From assembly GCF_052324685.1 (NCBI RefSeq), contig NC_135213.1, positions 39,546,200 to 39,610,199 of the forward strand: DNA of 64,000 nt, in the 5' to 3' direction. The translations under genes and the position numbers were made by a program. Source of the stretch: Brachyhypopomus gauderio (Eukaryota > Chordata > Actinopteri > Gymnotiformes > Hypopomidae). Within the stretch, counting starts at the first letter, position 1. The number at the start of each line of letters is the position of its first letter. This document shows positions 42,401-55,944 of this stretch, in pieces. The notes under the pieces were generated by a model that was not told the DNA's origin, did no database searches, and saw only the letters and a program-made list of their open reading frames with translations.

Positions 42401-43974
42401 AATTTGACCCTGTGAGGTCTATATTGTACATTTTACAGCAAAATGACCTTGCATTTCTTAATGTTCATCTTGCATTGCATTTTGTAGTGAATGTTTGAGG
42501 GCTTGCACTACCCTCTCTTTATGCTAGTTGATATATCCTGGATAATATGTTTCTTTTTTTTTATCCGTTTATGACTAAAATGTTGTTTCTGTCATCTCGT
42601 CCTAGTCTCCTGTGGTCTCCTGTGGTCTGTCAGTTGATTAGCCATCACTGAGCTCATCAGTGTGTTCTTGCATCTTAATAATGTACCATTTGAATTTGAA
42701 ACATCACACTTTGATTGAACTGACTATAGAGCTTTTGTTAGCGCCCTTAGCATGGACTTCTTTTGCAGTGATACGCAGCAAGAAATAACTGAGCATAAAA
42801 CTGCCAAAAACTTTTTTGTTCTCTAAAATGTGAGGGCAGTGCATAAGAAAAGCTATAATTCCTTGATCCATTGTGGCTGACGTTAAATGTAAAACCTACA
42901 GATGGAACTTCGACTGCATGGTAATTGATTCAGTTCAAATCTTGCATGATGGAATCCAGACACAAAAGAAGAAACATTTGACACTGTCCCAAGTCTTACA
43001 GACTACACTGTACTGGTCCAGATGCAGTGGGCTTCAATCCCTCGGAGACCACTGTCATTTAAACCCCTATTTAAACTTTGCTTGAGGCATTTGCACAAGG
43101 GATTATTAGTAAATTTATTCCATGATTCCCAAAAATCCACTACAGACAGAAATAACTGTTATTTAACAAGAAATATCCACTACAGTTATGCAGATTATTA
43201 TAAGTGGAAACCCAAGGAAGCAATCGTGCTGTACAGTTAATAAATTAATATATTATGAATAATTCATGTTTTATTATGAGTGAAATACACTCTGACCGGT
43301 AGGCACAAAGCAGTATTCATTATTCCAGACAGTCAGTATTGCTTGCATTTCTCTCCTCATTTGACCAATATCCTAACACGGGTCTGAATCTTTTAGTATG
43401 TAATTTACATAGAAATGAGGCTAGGAGTTTCTTGAAGCTTCAGCATACAATTTCTTACATAATCATCAATCACAAATGGGCCATCCAGTCAGTAGAGATA
43501 CACAGAAATGTCAGCACATAATTAGTAAATCTTTAGCAGAAATGTTGACTATAGAAATGATATGTTTCTTCATTAGCATTTAACATTTCTTCTTTAGCAG
43601 CTGAAGGAAGTGCATATTATGAGAATTGTAGTCTAAATCAGGTTTTAGGCATGGCAATGTATATTCTTATGAATGAAAAATAGTACTTTTCTTGTTTAAT
43701 TTATCAAATGTTTACATTTCACAAATGATACTTTATTTTAATTCCTGTTTTGACACGATATTTTATACAACTTTGACTAAAAGTGGTTACATGAGTATGA
43801 AGAATCGTTTTATTTCTTTACATCATGAACTATTTTAGTGTCTTAGTAAGACGAGAACGTTTGGTAGTCATGGCGCTAAAGTTTCAAACGATACGATCTC
43901 AAATTGTAATGCAGTATATGACTTGAGCTGTAAACAATGAAACATGGACTCCTGGACTTACTCCTGGACTCGGG

Positions 43975-44330
43975 CCGAAGCACTAGGAGGTCTGTGTCCC
44001 GCACTAGGAGGTCTGTGTCCCGCACTAGGAGGTCTGTGTCCCGCACTAGGAGGTCTGTGTTCCGCACTAGGAGGTCTGTGTCCCCACACTAGGAGCTCTG
44101 TGTCCCCACACTAGAAGCTCTGTGTCCCGCACTAGGAGCTCTGTGTCCCGCACTAGGAGCTCTGTTTCCCCACACTAGGAGCTCTGTGTCCCCACACTAG
44201 GAGCTCTGTGTCCCCACACTAGGAGCTCTGTGTCCCCACACTAGGAGGTCTGTGTCCCGCACTAGGAGGTCTGTGTTCCGCACTAGGAGCTCTGTGTCCC
44301 CACACTAGGAGGTCTGTGTCCTACACTATG
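43975..44330. repeat. 21/22-bp minisatellite, about 16 copies
   Basis: Tandem units CGCACTAGGAGGTCTGTGTC (21 bp type) and CCACACTAGGAGCTCTGTGT (22 bp type) alternate in blocks. The change GGAGGTC to GGAGCTC creates a SacI-like palindrome in half of the copies. The array abuts the GC-rich island at 44321-44554. Confidence 0.9.
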
Positions 44331-44554
44331 GCCAACGGGCCCCGTCTCAGTCTGTTCTCTCTCTCCTCTGTGGTGGTCTGTCTCCGGCCCAACAACCTCT
44401 GTTGCTGGGTGAAGCTGCGTTTGAGAACTTCTCTCCAGGAGACGAGTGGCCGAGATAGCAGCAGCAGGACGACGAACCACCAGCCGCAGGGTTGGAGAGT
44501 AAACCCCTCCACCAGACAGAGCAGAGTGGGTTGTTCCAGACCCCACACCACCAT
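44321..44554 (-). CDS. Weak candidate: small membrane protein ORF in a GC-rich island
   Basis: A 77-codon frame begins at an ATG in an ideal Kozak context (CCCACCATGG) and predicts one hydrophobic segment (CGWWFVVLLLLSRPLV, ~28-43) followed by a basic, Gln/Arg-rich tail. Composition is clearly more GC-rich than the AT-rich surroundings. An acceptor-like CCCACAG lies about 50 bp upstream, so it could also be part of a spliced exon. I recognise no family. Against it: the frame ends next to a minisatellite, the start region is itself palindromic, and other frames are also open. Function unknown. Confidence 0.2.
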   Translation of the reverse strand: MVVWGLEQPTLLCLVEGFTLQPCGWWFVVLLLLSRPLVSWREVLKRSFTQQQRLLGRRQTTTEERENRLRRGPLAIV

Positions 44555-44742
44555 GGTGGGTGGATTACTGCACGAGCTGACTGTGGGTTTGGTGGTTTGT
44601 TATGTACATGACTATATGATAGACTATGTTATGTAGACGAGCAGTTCGTTATACAACCTGTCTCAGTTTAATGAATGGTAGTGATTCAATTACATAAATT
44701 TAATGGCACTAATTTTTTTGTGGGTCACCTTCAGGTACTAGT

Positions 44743-45125
44743 CTGTCAGTGCACAGACAGGGCTGGGTCTGATTGGTCTAATTAGATCATTGAGAACACC
44801 TTGGTGGTAATGTTTATAAGCTGGGGCTCTTTCTTTTGGGGGGGGGGGGGGCATTTATTTTCTTTGTTTGGGAATGTTGTGTTGGGCTGCTTGATTTCTC
44901 CTTCTCTCCCTCTCCTACATTTATCAAACTTTATCCTTACTCTTCTTTGTTCCTCTACATTGATCACTTACTGACACACTCAGATACACCCACTTAACCA
45001 CCACTAACATATATTCATACCCTAGACATTTTTGGAATTGACTTATTAAAGATTACTTTGATACTTGAACCCTGTTGTTGTTCCCTTCTTATGTTGCGGC
45101 GTGTGGACGAGCCCGGGCCGTAACA
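44743..45125 (+). mobile_element. Possible solo LTR
   Basis: The segment runs from TGTCAGTGCACAGACAGGGC to GAGCCCGGGCCGTAACA, so it has TG...CA ends. It contains a TATA-like TTTATAAGC (44813-44821) and a downstream ATTAAAG signal (45046-45052) in promoter-then-polyA order. A G14 run lies at 44838-44851. No target-site duplication is convincing and no internal retroviral-type coding region flanks it. Confidence 0.3.
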
Positions 45126-47081
45126 CATGCACCTACTCTAATTAATGATCTCCTTAATTAGTGTGTTATTGCCTTAGTTTAGTGTTAAACAGAAACACAA
45201 TTGCAACCTTTCCTCAATGTTTTTGAGACAGGAAGCATGCAAATATAGGCAGAGGAATTGGCATATGTCGTTGTATAATGACGGGGAAAACAAAATGAAA
45301 AAACAAAAACACAATGTGGGTTGTCATTTTGTCACTCCACTACCTATATTATGCACACTGCATTGCTAAATTGTTCACGCTCACAAACAGGAGTGGAAGG
45401 ACGGCTGTCTGTCCACCAGCCCTGACATCCTCAGACTTTTCCAGCAGCAGGATGGAGAAAAGGCTAATCCCATTCTTGGCAATGCATGGGCTGGATTACT
45501 AAAAGATACAGCCTCTACCACATGGCTTTCTCACATGTGGAATTTAAAGACAACATAGAACGGGTTTCACAAGCCAACCTGAGTTATGAACCAGGGTTAT
45601 TCATACTGCATATAAAGCACATATATGTACAAACATGCAAACTCTTTGAGTGGTACTCCAAAATGGACATATAGTGTGTTGGGTGTTGGTCTGAGCTAGT
45701 TAAAACAAAGAAAAGAAAACCGCAGATACACACCATCCAAATTAAAGTTTGCCAAGATATAGTACCAAGTACAGTATTTAGATCTGTGTTCACGCCAAAT
45801 ATTTAAATTTTTTACCAAAAATGTATCAGAGATTTCTATTTTTCATTGTTTGCTAATTTCCCTTAACTACTACAACACAAAAGCCCTCGTCCCCAACACT
45901 GCCAACGCCATCTTCACATGGTTTTTTGGTAAAAGATGAGATCTTGGTAAAATCTCAGGTTAAGTGTAGCTTCTAAGCCACATAGCCAGTTTGTTTAATA
46001 TTCCTGTTTTGGATTTTGTTCTGGAAAGGTTACTTCAGTTGCATCACCCCATAATTCCTCACGCAAGACCTAAATAAAAATGTATACAGCAGATGATGTG
46101 CAGTCATGGTTCTTGCTAAGGGTGCGACTGAACAAGCGAGGTGAGGGTTTCTCACGGGACTTCACACAGGTCAGAGCAGCAGTAAGGGGGATTATTATGG
46201 GTATTGTCCAGTAACTTGTTCATTGGGCACCTCCTCTGGCATTGAAGGGGAAGCAGACTGACCAATCAGGAACTGTTGGGGTGTGTCTAAAAATGAGTGG
46301 TCTCAGTTTCTTTTCTGGGCAGAGAATATTCAATGTTGACCCTGCCACGTAGCCATGGTCTGATTCCTCTGTGCATCTTGGGATATTTTCATTAGAACAT
46401 GAGTCGCAATGAGTCTGTTTTTTTAATAAGGATGTGTATCTTTGTTTAACCAAATAATGTTTATTAACCAAGGCTTAGGTTAGCTCAGCCTTGTTTACCA
46501 CTACCAAACTGTTCCATCTTGGTATCTCAGATACGTCTCCTGCTTGTTATAGTTCCATCAGTACTTGACACTCAAACATGTTCTGAATATGCCCCTTGCA
46601 AAGTTTTAAATCCATAATACGTGTTTGATAGTTGCTTAGACTTCATGTTCCTCCTGTTTATTGACCTTTGCCTGTAAGCATTCTGGCTCTAAGAATCACA
46701 GCATGCTTTATTGTGGGAAATCACACAGTTGTTACCCTGCTGTGCAAATTTATAATCTTCTACCCATTGTAAGTTTGACTGGTCCTGTCCCGATTTTAAA
46801 ACCCTGAAGCAGTTTCGCCTGGCGTACATTATGCATTTAATCAAAACATAACTGATGTTGAAACTGTATAAGACCCCACACATAGTGACACATTTCACCA
46901 ATTATGCATGCTTCAGTCAACAGATCATGCACATTAGCTAAACTGGAACAGAACACAGGCAGAGCCCTGATCTCAGAACCAGGCTCTCAGAACCGGGCTC
47001 TTCCAGAACTTCATATATATGTTCTTGACTTTAGACAAGACCAACGTGGCAGATTATCAGGAAAGAACTTGGGTGAAACAT
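45126..47081. other. Intergenic, no gene seen
   Basis: About 2 kb of AT-rich sequence with only short open frames and no recognised motif. It forms the left flank of the 23-bp satellite. Confidence 0.6.
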
Positions 47082-50000
47082 GGTTAGGAGCGTAGGGTCA
47101 GCTCGGTTGGTAGTGTAGGGTCAGTGTGGTTAGTAGCGTAGGGTCAGCGTGGTCAGGAGTGTAGGGTCAGCGTGGTCTAGAGTGTAGGGTCAGCGTGGTT
47201 AGTAGCGTAGGGTCAGCGTGGTCAGGAGTGTAGGGTCAGCGTGGTCTAGAGTGTAGGGTCAGCGTGGTTAGTAGCGTAGGGTCAGCGTGGTCAGGAGTGT
47301 AGGGTCAGCGTGGTCTGGAGTGTAGGGTCAGCGTGGTCAGGAGTGTAGGGTCAGCGTGGTCTAGAGTGTAGGGTCAGCGTGGTCAGGAGTGTAGGGTCAG
47401 TGTGGTCTGGAGCGTAGGAACAGCGTGGGTAGTAGCGTAGGGTCAGCGTGGTCAGGAGCGTAGGGTCAGCGTGGTCAGGAGTGTAGGGTCAGCGTGGTCT
47501 GGAGCGTAGGGTCAGCGTGGGTAGTAGCGTAGGGTCAGCGTGGTCAGGAGCGTAGGGTCAGTGTGGTCAGGAGTGTAGGGTCAGTGTGGTTAGTAGCGTA
47601 GGGTCAGCGTGGTCTGGGGTGTAGGGTCAGCGTGGTTAGTAGCGTAGGGTCAGCGTGGTCTGGGGTGTAGGGTCAGCGTGGTTAGGAGTGTAGGGTCAGC
47701 GTGGTTAGTAGCGTAGGGTCAGCGTGATCAGGAGCGTAGGGTCAGCGTGGTCAGGAGCGTAGGGTCAGCGTGGTCTGGAGCGTAGGGTCAGCGTGGGTAG
47801 TAGCGTAGGGTCAGCGTGGTCAGGAGCGTAGGGTCAGTGTGGTCAGGAGTGTAGGGTCAGTGTGGTTAGTAGCGTAGGGTCAGCGTGGTCTGGGGTGTAG
47901 GGTCAGTGTGGTCAGGAGTGTAGGGTCAGTGTGGTTAGTAGCGTAGGGTCAGCGTGGTCTGGGGTGTAGGGTCAGCGTGGTTAGTAGCATAGGGTCAGCG
48001 TGGTCTGGGGTGTAGGGTCAGCGTGGTTAGTAGCCTAGGGTCAGCGTGGGTAGTAGCGTAGGGTCAGCGTGGTCAGGAGCGTAGGGTCAGTGTGGTTAGG
48101 AGTGTAGGGTCAGTGTGGTTAGTAGCGTAGGGTCAGCGTGGTCTGGGGTGTAGGGTCAGCGTGGTCAGGAGTGTAGGGTCAGCGTGGTTAGTAGCGTAGG
48201 GTCAGCGTGGTCAGGAGCGTAGGGTCAGCGTGGTTAGGAGTGTAGGGTCAGTGTGGTTAGTAGCGTAGGGTCAGCGTGGTTAGTAGCGTAGGGTCAGCGT
48301 GGTCTGGAGTGTAGTGTCAGCGTGGTCAGGAGTGTAGGGTCAGCATGGTTAGTAGCGTAGGGTCAGCGTGGTCTGGAGTGTAGGGTCAGCGTGGTCAGGA
48401 GTGTAGGGTCAGCGTGGTTAGTAGCGTAGGGTCAGCGTGATCTGGAGTGTAGGGTCAGCGTGGTCTAGAGTGTAGGGTCAGCGTGGTCAGGAGTGTAGGG
48501 TCAGTGTGGTCTGGAGCGTAGGGTCAGCGTGGGTAGTAGCGTAGGGTCAGCGTGGTCAGGAGCGTAGGGTCAGCGTGGTCAGGAGTGTAGGGTCAGCGTG
48601 GTCTGGAGCGTAGGGTCAGCGTGGGTAGTAGCGTAGGGTCAGCGTGGTCAGGAGCGTAGGGTCAGTGTGGTCAGGAGTGTAGGGTCAGTGTGGTTAGTAG
48701 CGTAGGGTCAGCGTGGTCTGGGGTGTAGGGTCAGCGTGGTTAGGAGTGTAGGGTCAGCGTGGTTAGTAGCGTAGGGTCAGCGTGATCAGGAGCGTAGGGT
48801 CAGCGTGGTTAGGAGTGTAGGGTCAGTGTGGTTAGTAGCATAGGGTCAGCGTGGTCTGGGGTGTAGGGTCAGCGTGGTTAGTAGCGTAGGGTCAGCGTGG
48901 GTAGTAGCGTAGGGTCAGCGTGGTCAGGAGCGTAGGGTCAGCGTGGTTAGGAGTGTAGGGTCAGTGTGGTTAGTAGCGTAGGGTCAGCGTGGTCTGGGGT
49001 GTAGGGTCAGCATGGTTAGTAGCGTAGGGTCAGCGTGGTCTGGAGTGTAGGGTCAGCGTGGTCAGGAGTGTAGGGTCAGCGTGGTTAGTAGCGTAGGGTC
49101 AGCGTGGTCTGGAGTGTAGGGTCAGCGTGGTCAGGAGTGTAGGGTCAGCGTGGTTAGTAGCGTAGGGTCAGCGTGGTCTGGAGTGTAGGGTCAGCGTGGT
49201 CTAGAGTGTAGGGTCAGCGTGGTCAGGAGTGTAGGGTCAGTGTGGTCTGGAGCGTAGGGTCAGCGTGGGTAGTAGCGTAGGGTCAGCGTGGTCAGGAGCG
49301 TAGGGTCAGCGTGGTCAGGAGTGTAGGGTCAGCGTGGTCTGGAGCGTAGGGTCAGCGTGGGTAGTAGCGTAGGGTCAGCGTGGTCAGGAGCGTAGGGTCA
49401 GTGTGGTCAGGAGTGTAGGGTCAGTGTGGTTAGTAGCGTAGGGTCAGCGTGGTCTGGGGTGTAGGGTCAGCGTGGTTAGTAGCGTAGGGTCAGCGTGATC
49501 AGGAGCGTAGGGTCAGCGTGGTTAGGAGTGTAGGGTCAGTGTGGTTAGTAGCATAGGGTCAGCGTGGTCTGGGGTGTAGGGTCAGCGTGGTTAGTAGCGT
49601 AGGGTCAGCGTGGGTAGTAGCGTAGGGTCAGCGTGGTCAGGAGCGTAGGGTCAGTGTGGTCAGGAGTGTAGGGTCAGTGTGGTTAGGAGTGTAGGGTCAG
49701 TGTGGTTAGTAGCGTAGAGTCAGCGTGGTCTGGGGTGTAGAGTCAGCGTGGTCAGGAGTGTAGGGTCAGCGTGGTTAGTAGCGTAGGGTCAGCGTGGTCA
49801 GGAGCGTAGGGTCAGCGTGGTTAGGAGTGTAGGGTCAGTGTGGTTAGTAGCGTAGGGTCAGCGTGGTCTGGGGTGTAGGGTCAGCGTGGTTAGTAGCGTA
49901 GGGTCAGCGTGGTCTGGAGTGTAGGGTCAGCGTGGTCAGGAGTGTAGGGTCAGCGTGGTTAGTAGCGTAGGGTCAGCGTGGTCTGGAGTGTAGGGTCAGC

Positions 50001-50976
50001 GTGGTCAGGAGTGTAGGGTCAGCGTGGTTAGTAGCGTAGGGTCAGCGTGGTCTGGAGTGTAGGGTCAGCGTGGTCTAGAGCGTAGGGTCAGCGTGGTCAG
50101 GAGTGTAGGGTCAGCGTGGTTAGTAGCGTAGGGTCAGCGTGGTCTGGAGTGTAGGGTCAGCGTGGTCTAGGGCGTAGGGTCAGCGTGGTCAGGAGCGTAG
50201 GGTCAGCGTGGTCTAGAGCGTAGGGTCAGCGTGGTCAGGAGCGTAGGGTCAGTGTGGTTAGGAGCGTAGGGTCAGCGTGGTCAGGAGTGTAGGGTCAGTG
50301 TGGTTAGAAGCGTAGGGTCAGCGTGGTCAGGAGCGTAGGGTCAGCGTGGTCAGGAGCGTAGGGTCAGTGTGGTTAGAAGTGTAGGGTCAGTGTGGTCAGG
50401 AGCGTAGGGTCAGTGTGGTCAGGAGCGTAGGGTCAGCGTGGTCAGGAGCGTAGGGTCAGCGTGGCCCATACATCTTGCAGAATGAGATAAAGGTAATAGA
50501 GGATTAAAACTCTCAGGAGCGAAGGGTCAGCGTGGTCAGGAGTGTAGGGTCAGTGTGGTTAGTAGCGTAGGGTCAGCGTGGTCAGGAGCGTAGGGTCAGC
50601 GTGGTCAGGAGCGTAGGGTCAGCGTGGTCTGGAGTGTAGGGTCAGCGTGGTCTAGAGCGTAGGGTCAGCGTGGTCAGGAGCGTAGGGTCAGTGTGGTTAG
50701 GAGCGTAGGGTCAGCGTGGTCAGGAGCGTAGGGTCAGTGTGGTTAGGAGCGTAGGGTCAGCGTGGTCAGGAGCGTAGGGTCAGCGTGGTCTGGAGTGTAG
50801 GGTCAGCGTGGTTAGGAGCGTAGGGTCAGCGTGGTCAGGAGCGTAGGGTCAGTGTGGTTAGAAGCGTAGGGTCAGAGTGGTCAGGAGCGTAGGGTCAGCG
50901 TGGTCAGGAGCGTAGGGTCAGCGTGGCCCATACATCTTGCAGAATGAGATAAAGGTAATAGAGGATTAAAACTCTC
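47082..50976. repeat. 23-bp satellite array with higher-order structure
   Basis: Roughly 165 tandem copies of a 23-bp unit with plus-strand consensus GTAGGGTCAGCGTGGTCAGG plus AGC. Variable positions are GCGTGG/GTGTGG, TCAGG/TTAGT/TCTGG/TCTAG/GTAGT and AGC/AGT. Variants recur in the same order: the series TCTGGAGC, GGTAGTAGC, TCAGGAGC, TCAGGAGT, TTAGTAGC, TCTGGGGT appears near 47495, 47775, 48605 and 49340. That implies amplification of multi-unit blocks. The TAG in each unit plus the non-triplet period closes all plus frames. A unique 48-bp segment interrupts the array at 50465-50512 and recurs at its right edge. Confidence 0.97.
50465..50975 (+). repeat. ~462-bp duplication of array edge plus unique flank
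   Basis: The unique sequence CCCATACATCTTGCAGAATG...GGATTAAAACTCTCA occurs at 50465-50515 inside the array and again at 50927-50977, where the array ends. The copies are identical over about 50 bp and sit 462 bp apart, with 18 satellite units between them. This is a tandem duplication that captured the right flank. Confidence 0.95.
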
Positions 50977-52653
50977 ACAGGCATCTAGCAGCTACTATAG
51001 ATGTAGAGTGTTTAGCTTTTCTTTCACAGGTGGCATGTTAATCTCATGGCATGTGGGAGACATTACTGCCCACACCTCCAGATCCACAGTCCGGTTGTTT
51101 TTGTCCAGCCTCTGTTGTTTCATTCTAAACATGCCTCTGGTGTCTGCACATGTACACGTGACCTAAGTCCTTAACAATAACCCAAACATGATAAAATGCT
51201 CAAATATGAAATAATACTCTGACATTCTCTTCGTTTCATCTTTTTTATTATTGAAAAATGTGCTAAATCATTAACCTCAGGTGGAATATTAGCTTTAAAT
51301 ATATTAATGTAGAAAGATTGTGATCAAAAATTAGTGAATGGTCAAACTTTTGAATTAGCTCTCATTTATTTATGCATTTCTATTGTTATTCAAGAAAACA
51401 AGTGTGGCTTTCATAGTTCAGAAATGAAGTGTGTTACCTAGCAACAAGGTTAACGGTACATAATCACAGCTTTATGCAAGCAGTGTTATTGCTTTTTTCT
51501 CTTTATTTTACTTTTTCATGTTTCACAAAATCTAAAAAAAACTATTGGAAAATGAAGTTTAATAGTCCTCCACTTTTTGTTGCGGACAGTCAGTTTTGTG
51601 ATTAACTGTAGTCTGATCCTGCCAGATTATACGATCTGTGCTTGTTATTTTCAGGCAAACCTGTGTGAGCGTGTATGAATGTGTATAAGTGTGTGGGTTA
51701 TTGGAGTAAAATGTTCTAAACTGAGATTTGGACACAGCACTGTAAGTCCTTCTATAAAGGACTCTTCCATAATAAATCCACACAGTGGAGTTTTTTATGA
51801 GCTACAGAAACCCGAGCAGGGCTGCAGACATTCCCACGGACAGCTGCGTTCTCCTGTAACAGCATGAGGAATACATCATAGAAGAGTGGGAGCACTAAAA
51901 ATACATCAAACGTTAAACCCGATCACAACTGGGTTTTTTTGAAGTGTAAACAGTAGTAAGTGTCGTGTGTTTTCCACTTGTGTGGCTACACTAACACCTT
52001 TGCTGTGAATGCTGTGGACAGTTTGCTTTTGGTAACCTTTTTTTTTGTCATATTCTAGTAGGGCAATGAAAGAAATAACATAGCACATACTGTTTTTTTT
52101 CCTCTTGACGTTGTGGCAGTTTCCTGACCCTCGGGGTAAAAGGTGTACAGAGATCGGAGGATTTCGTGCAGAGACTAAATATCAGATTTACTGCTATAAT
52201 GTCTCATTTTGAAACACATTTCTGGGCTGTGAAAATATAGCAGTAATATGTTTTATATAAGCAAGAAAAAATGTTGCCAAGGCATTCTGATCTAGTACCT
52301 GAACCCTAGATATAGACTCTAGTCCCATAATTCCCATACACCACTATTAACAGCTCCATCATTCAGTCTTAATTCCACTACCATCTCAGATTATCTCCAT
52401 CACAGAATCAGATTAGAGGGAGAAAAGGTATCATCACGTCCAATACTGTCTCACGTGTATGTTTAACACTGCACTGAAGAACCAGTATTATATATTCATA
52501 CAGTATAGTATTGTACACAAGGCGAAGCAAGTTTATTTATATAAATGCCAATCACAATTGAAAGCACACAAGACTTGTAGTCAGGATGTTTCAGAGGTTC
52601 ATTATCAGCTGTGGAAGTTCTAAAATATACACCCCATTGAAATAAATATACAC

Positions 52654-52701
<48 letters not shown>

Positions 52702-53396
52702 CTCATTGCCTCTCTCTCTATCTCTCTTTCTCTCCCTCCTTCTCTCACTCATTGGTTAGCACAAGTTAGAAAGCACCACGTCTTCCCTGCTGAAGCTGAC
52801 ATAATGTGTGCAGGGTGTTCTGGGCTGCTCCTTGTACCCAGACCAGCAGCTCTACGCCCACCCACAGTGGGAGAGATTTGTGGAAACAGTTAGTGGGTGG
52901 TTTAGCTGGCCAGGGGTGACCACATTCTTCTGGGCCCATTAACCTGAACCATCATCTCGAACACAAATCAGGAAGGGGGATGAAGAGATGAAAGCCAAGG
53001 ATGGCAAATTTGGAATTTATTGGGCAAGATTGATTTAGTTTTTTACTTAAAAGAACTAATAATTGTAAAAAATTAGGAATTCAAGTGAATAAAAGACTAA
53101 GCAACAACTGACAACTCATTTTTAAGATTTAAACATTGGTGTCCAGGACATGACAACCACTAGAAATATAGTCTGGAAAAATATGATCAATGCTGAGGTC
53201 TGAACTGCAAACACGACAAAGATGTGGATGTCAATAGTGGAGAAATGGTGCTGATTTTACATCTATCTTCCTTTGAATGCCAAAACCACAAGAACAGAGT
53301 GATGCTGAACACAGTGCTGAAATGACATTACGACATTAACTCTGACAGGCTAATAAAAACACATTAAAATGTATCCTACAGCATTTATTTACCTGC

Positions 53397-53442
<46 letters not shown>

Positions 53443-55877
53443 CTAGATATTTATCTCACTGGTCATATCCATCAATAGGAACTTGATTGGCAAGCTTGTG
53501 TTGTCCTCTGTCTATGACGTCAACAGGACAAACAGTGATGTCTGGTGTTGTGTTTTATGACGGCTTCGTGGGGCATTTGTCATGGCTCAGATTTAACTCA
53601 CTGTACGGTGTATTTCTCTCCTTCTTTTGCTTCTCATACTTTACTGTCAATTTTCTTTCAGCTGTTCCTCACAGTGCAAATGTGGACTCTGCAGACACTG
53701 CACATTTACTGGGCCCTGCATCAGAACCGGGCCCACCCCTGCACACGGCCGTGCTCAGTATGGGAGTACGATAGCAGATATGTTGATTGTTCAAGAAAAT
53801 ATCTCCAACAATAAAAGCGTAACTAAACACTTCATTTACAATCCTTTTCTTTTTAAATAAAGTTTTCATTTGGAAGTACGCCAGTATGCATCGTATTATC
53901 CTTACTGAATGAATAATTCTTCCTGAGCTTTGCTATTTATCATGGCTCTTCTGGACTGGACCTGCATTTTTGTGTCATGACTATCACACATAAAACCATA
54001 AATGGAATTAATTCTCAACAACGCAGACGCAGTCTCCTGACGAGCGAGGATGGCCAGCAGCTGAAGGCTAATGTGATTCTAGGCAGTGTGATGGTGTCTG
54101 TCTACCTCTCTGTGTTTGCTATGTTTGGTAATTGCATGCAGCGTTTCCCTGTGTATCTGTGTCGGCTCTTTGAAGTTAAATCTAAACCAACTGGCCAGTT
54201 CAGTGTTATGGGAAAAGGGAAGAGAGCATATTTTGCATTCTGACCTATAAATACTGATACATTTAGGTAAATTGATTTGTAGATAAATGCGCGAGTATCA
54301 AGATCAAGTCAAATACACATAGTAATTGGCCTTAATGATTTTACAAGGTTGCATTGTGTATAAGGCAAGTGTTTGTATGAAATTGTGTGTAAACACACGG
54401 TGCTTTAATGGTGCAATAGGAAGATGATGATGTAGTGATCCCACTAAATTCACTCCTTGTAAAATCATAACTGGCTCTGAAACTAATTTGTACAATAAAT
54501 TAATCTTGTATCCATTCATCAGTTTGTTTTTGAGAAATTAGGTCCAACAAGGACGTACGGGTCAATGGGAACATGTGGCCTTACTGCAGCCATTAATAAC
54601 GTTTCTGTTCCTCCTCATTTTGGTTTTCCCAGAATTATTCTGTTTGCTGACATCTCAGATTCTTCATCCTGGGCCCTGCGTCAGACCCTGGGGGACCCTC
54701 AAGGTTGGCATGGGGCATATTGTCAAAGTGAAGCCCGTGAACCACAAACGGGTTTTCATCCATTTCATCCCCTTGCCCCTCCCCCTCCTCCTCCTGCCCC
54801 TCCCCCTCCTCCTCCCCTTGCCCCTCCCCCTCCTCTCCATGCCACGGTCCTATGCAACCTGTTCAAGTACTGATGCCTTCAAAGGTGAGGAAGATATTTT
54901 CCAGAAAGGCATCCAGCAATTAGTACACCTCTTCATAGCCGCTTAAGGCTGTTCATAGCCATATGTGGGAGGGAGAGGTCAAAGGTCGGGGACGCATGCT
55001 GCTGTCTATTTGATTAAAGGCTGAGAAACCTTTCAGAATGAAAAGAGCCCAGGCACAGTTTTGGAACTGTGCCATTTCAGAGAAAATATACACAAAGCTG
55101 GAGGTTCCAGACACACATGTGGCTGTTCAGCTTCAAAACAACTTTAGGGGGATTTCGCAAGCTGTTATTCTGCGTAGACAGACAGGCAGATGGACAGACA
55201 GACAGCCTGCTAGACAGATAGATTTTACAAGCTGGTTGATTGCGCACAATTAAATGGAAGTGTAGAAGACGTGTAGAAGTGTAAAAAATAAAAAATGTCC
55301 AGCATGGGTTACATGTGGCAGTAAATTATGTTTTTGTGCTATGTAACGAATTCCACTTTTTTTCCCTGTTAATTTAAATAACCTTTTCGAATCAGCCGAC
55401 CTAGCCAGCAAACACCTCAGGCGTTCCAGAGATGTTGAAGCCAAACTAACAGTGGATTTATAACCCAGCAAATGGGGTAAATGGGCGACAAGTTGGGATG
55501 GTTGTCACAGTCATTATTTCCCCACTGACACTTCTGGTACTGAATTTTAATGAGTCATGTGTTGGTGGCAGTGCGAGACAATGAGGAGGGTATGTCTGGG
55601 TGGCTGGTGCCCCACCAATCATAGCTGTGGACATCAGGACTCCCAGCTGAAGCCAAATTCTTCAGGAGTGAGTTTCACCTGAATATGTGATTGTGAAATA
55701 CCACATGGACACTGAATAAAACTTGTCCAATGACAGTGTCCTTGAGAGGCAGCTCGATAGCAAAGAACTTCAGACTTGATAAGAGATAGATCATTTAAAA
55801 GGAAAATAGTTTTAGAATTACACTCTAGATTTAGTAAATGAAACATAAATAATCGACATTTCAGAATAACTGTGTGT

Positions 55878-55944
<67 letters not shown>

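Noticed and set aside
47082..50976. Interstitial telomeric sequence, because each unit contains TAGGGT
   Set aside because: The period is 23 bp and there is no run of TTAGGG hexamers. The match is one word per unit.
54565..54946. Overlapping frames of 102 and 123 codons
   Set aside because: The C-terminal halves come from a CCCCTCCCCCTCCTC low-complexity run, and the N-terminal halves match nothing I recognise.
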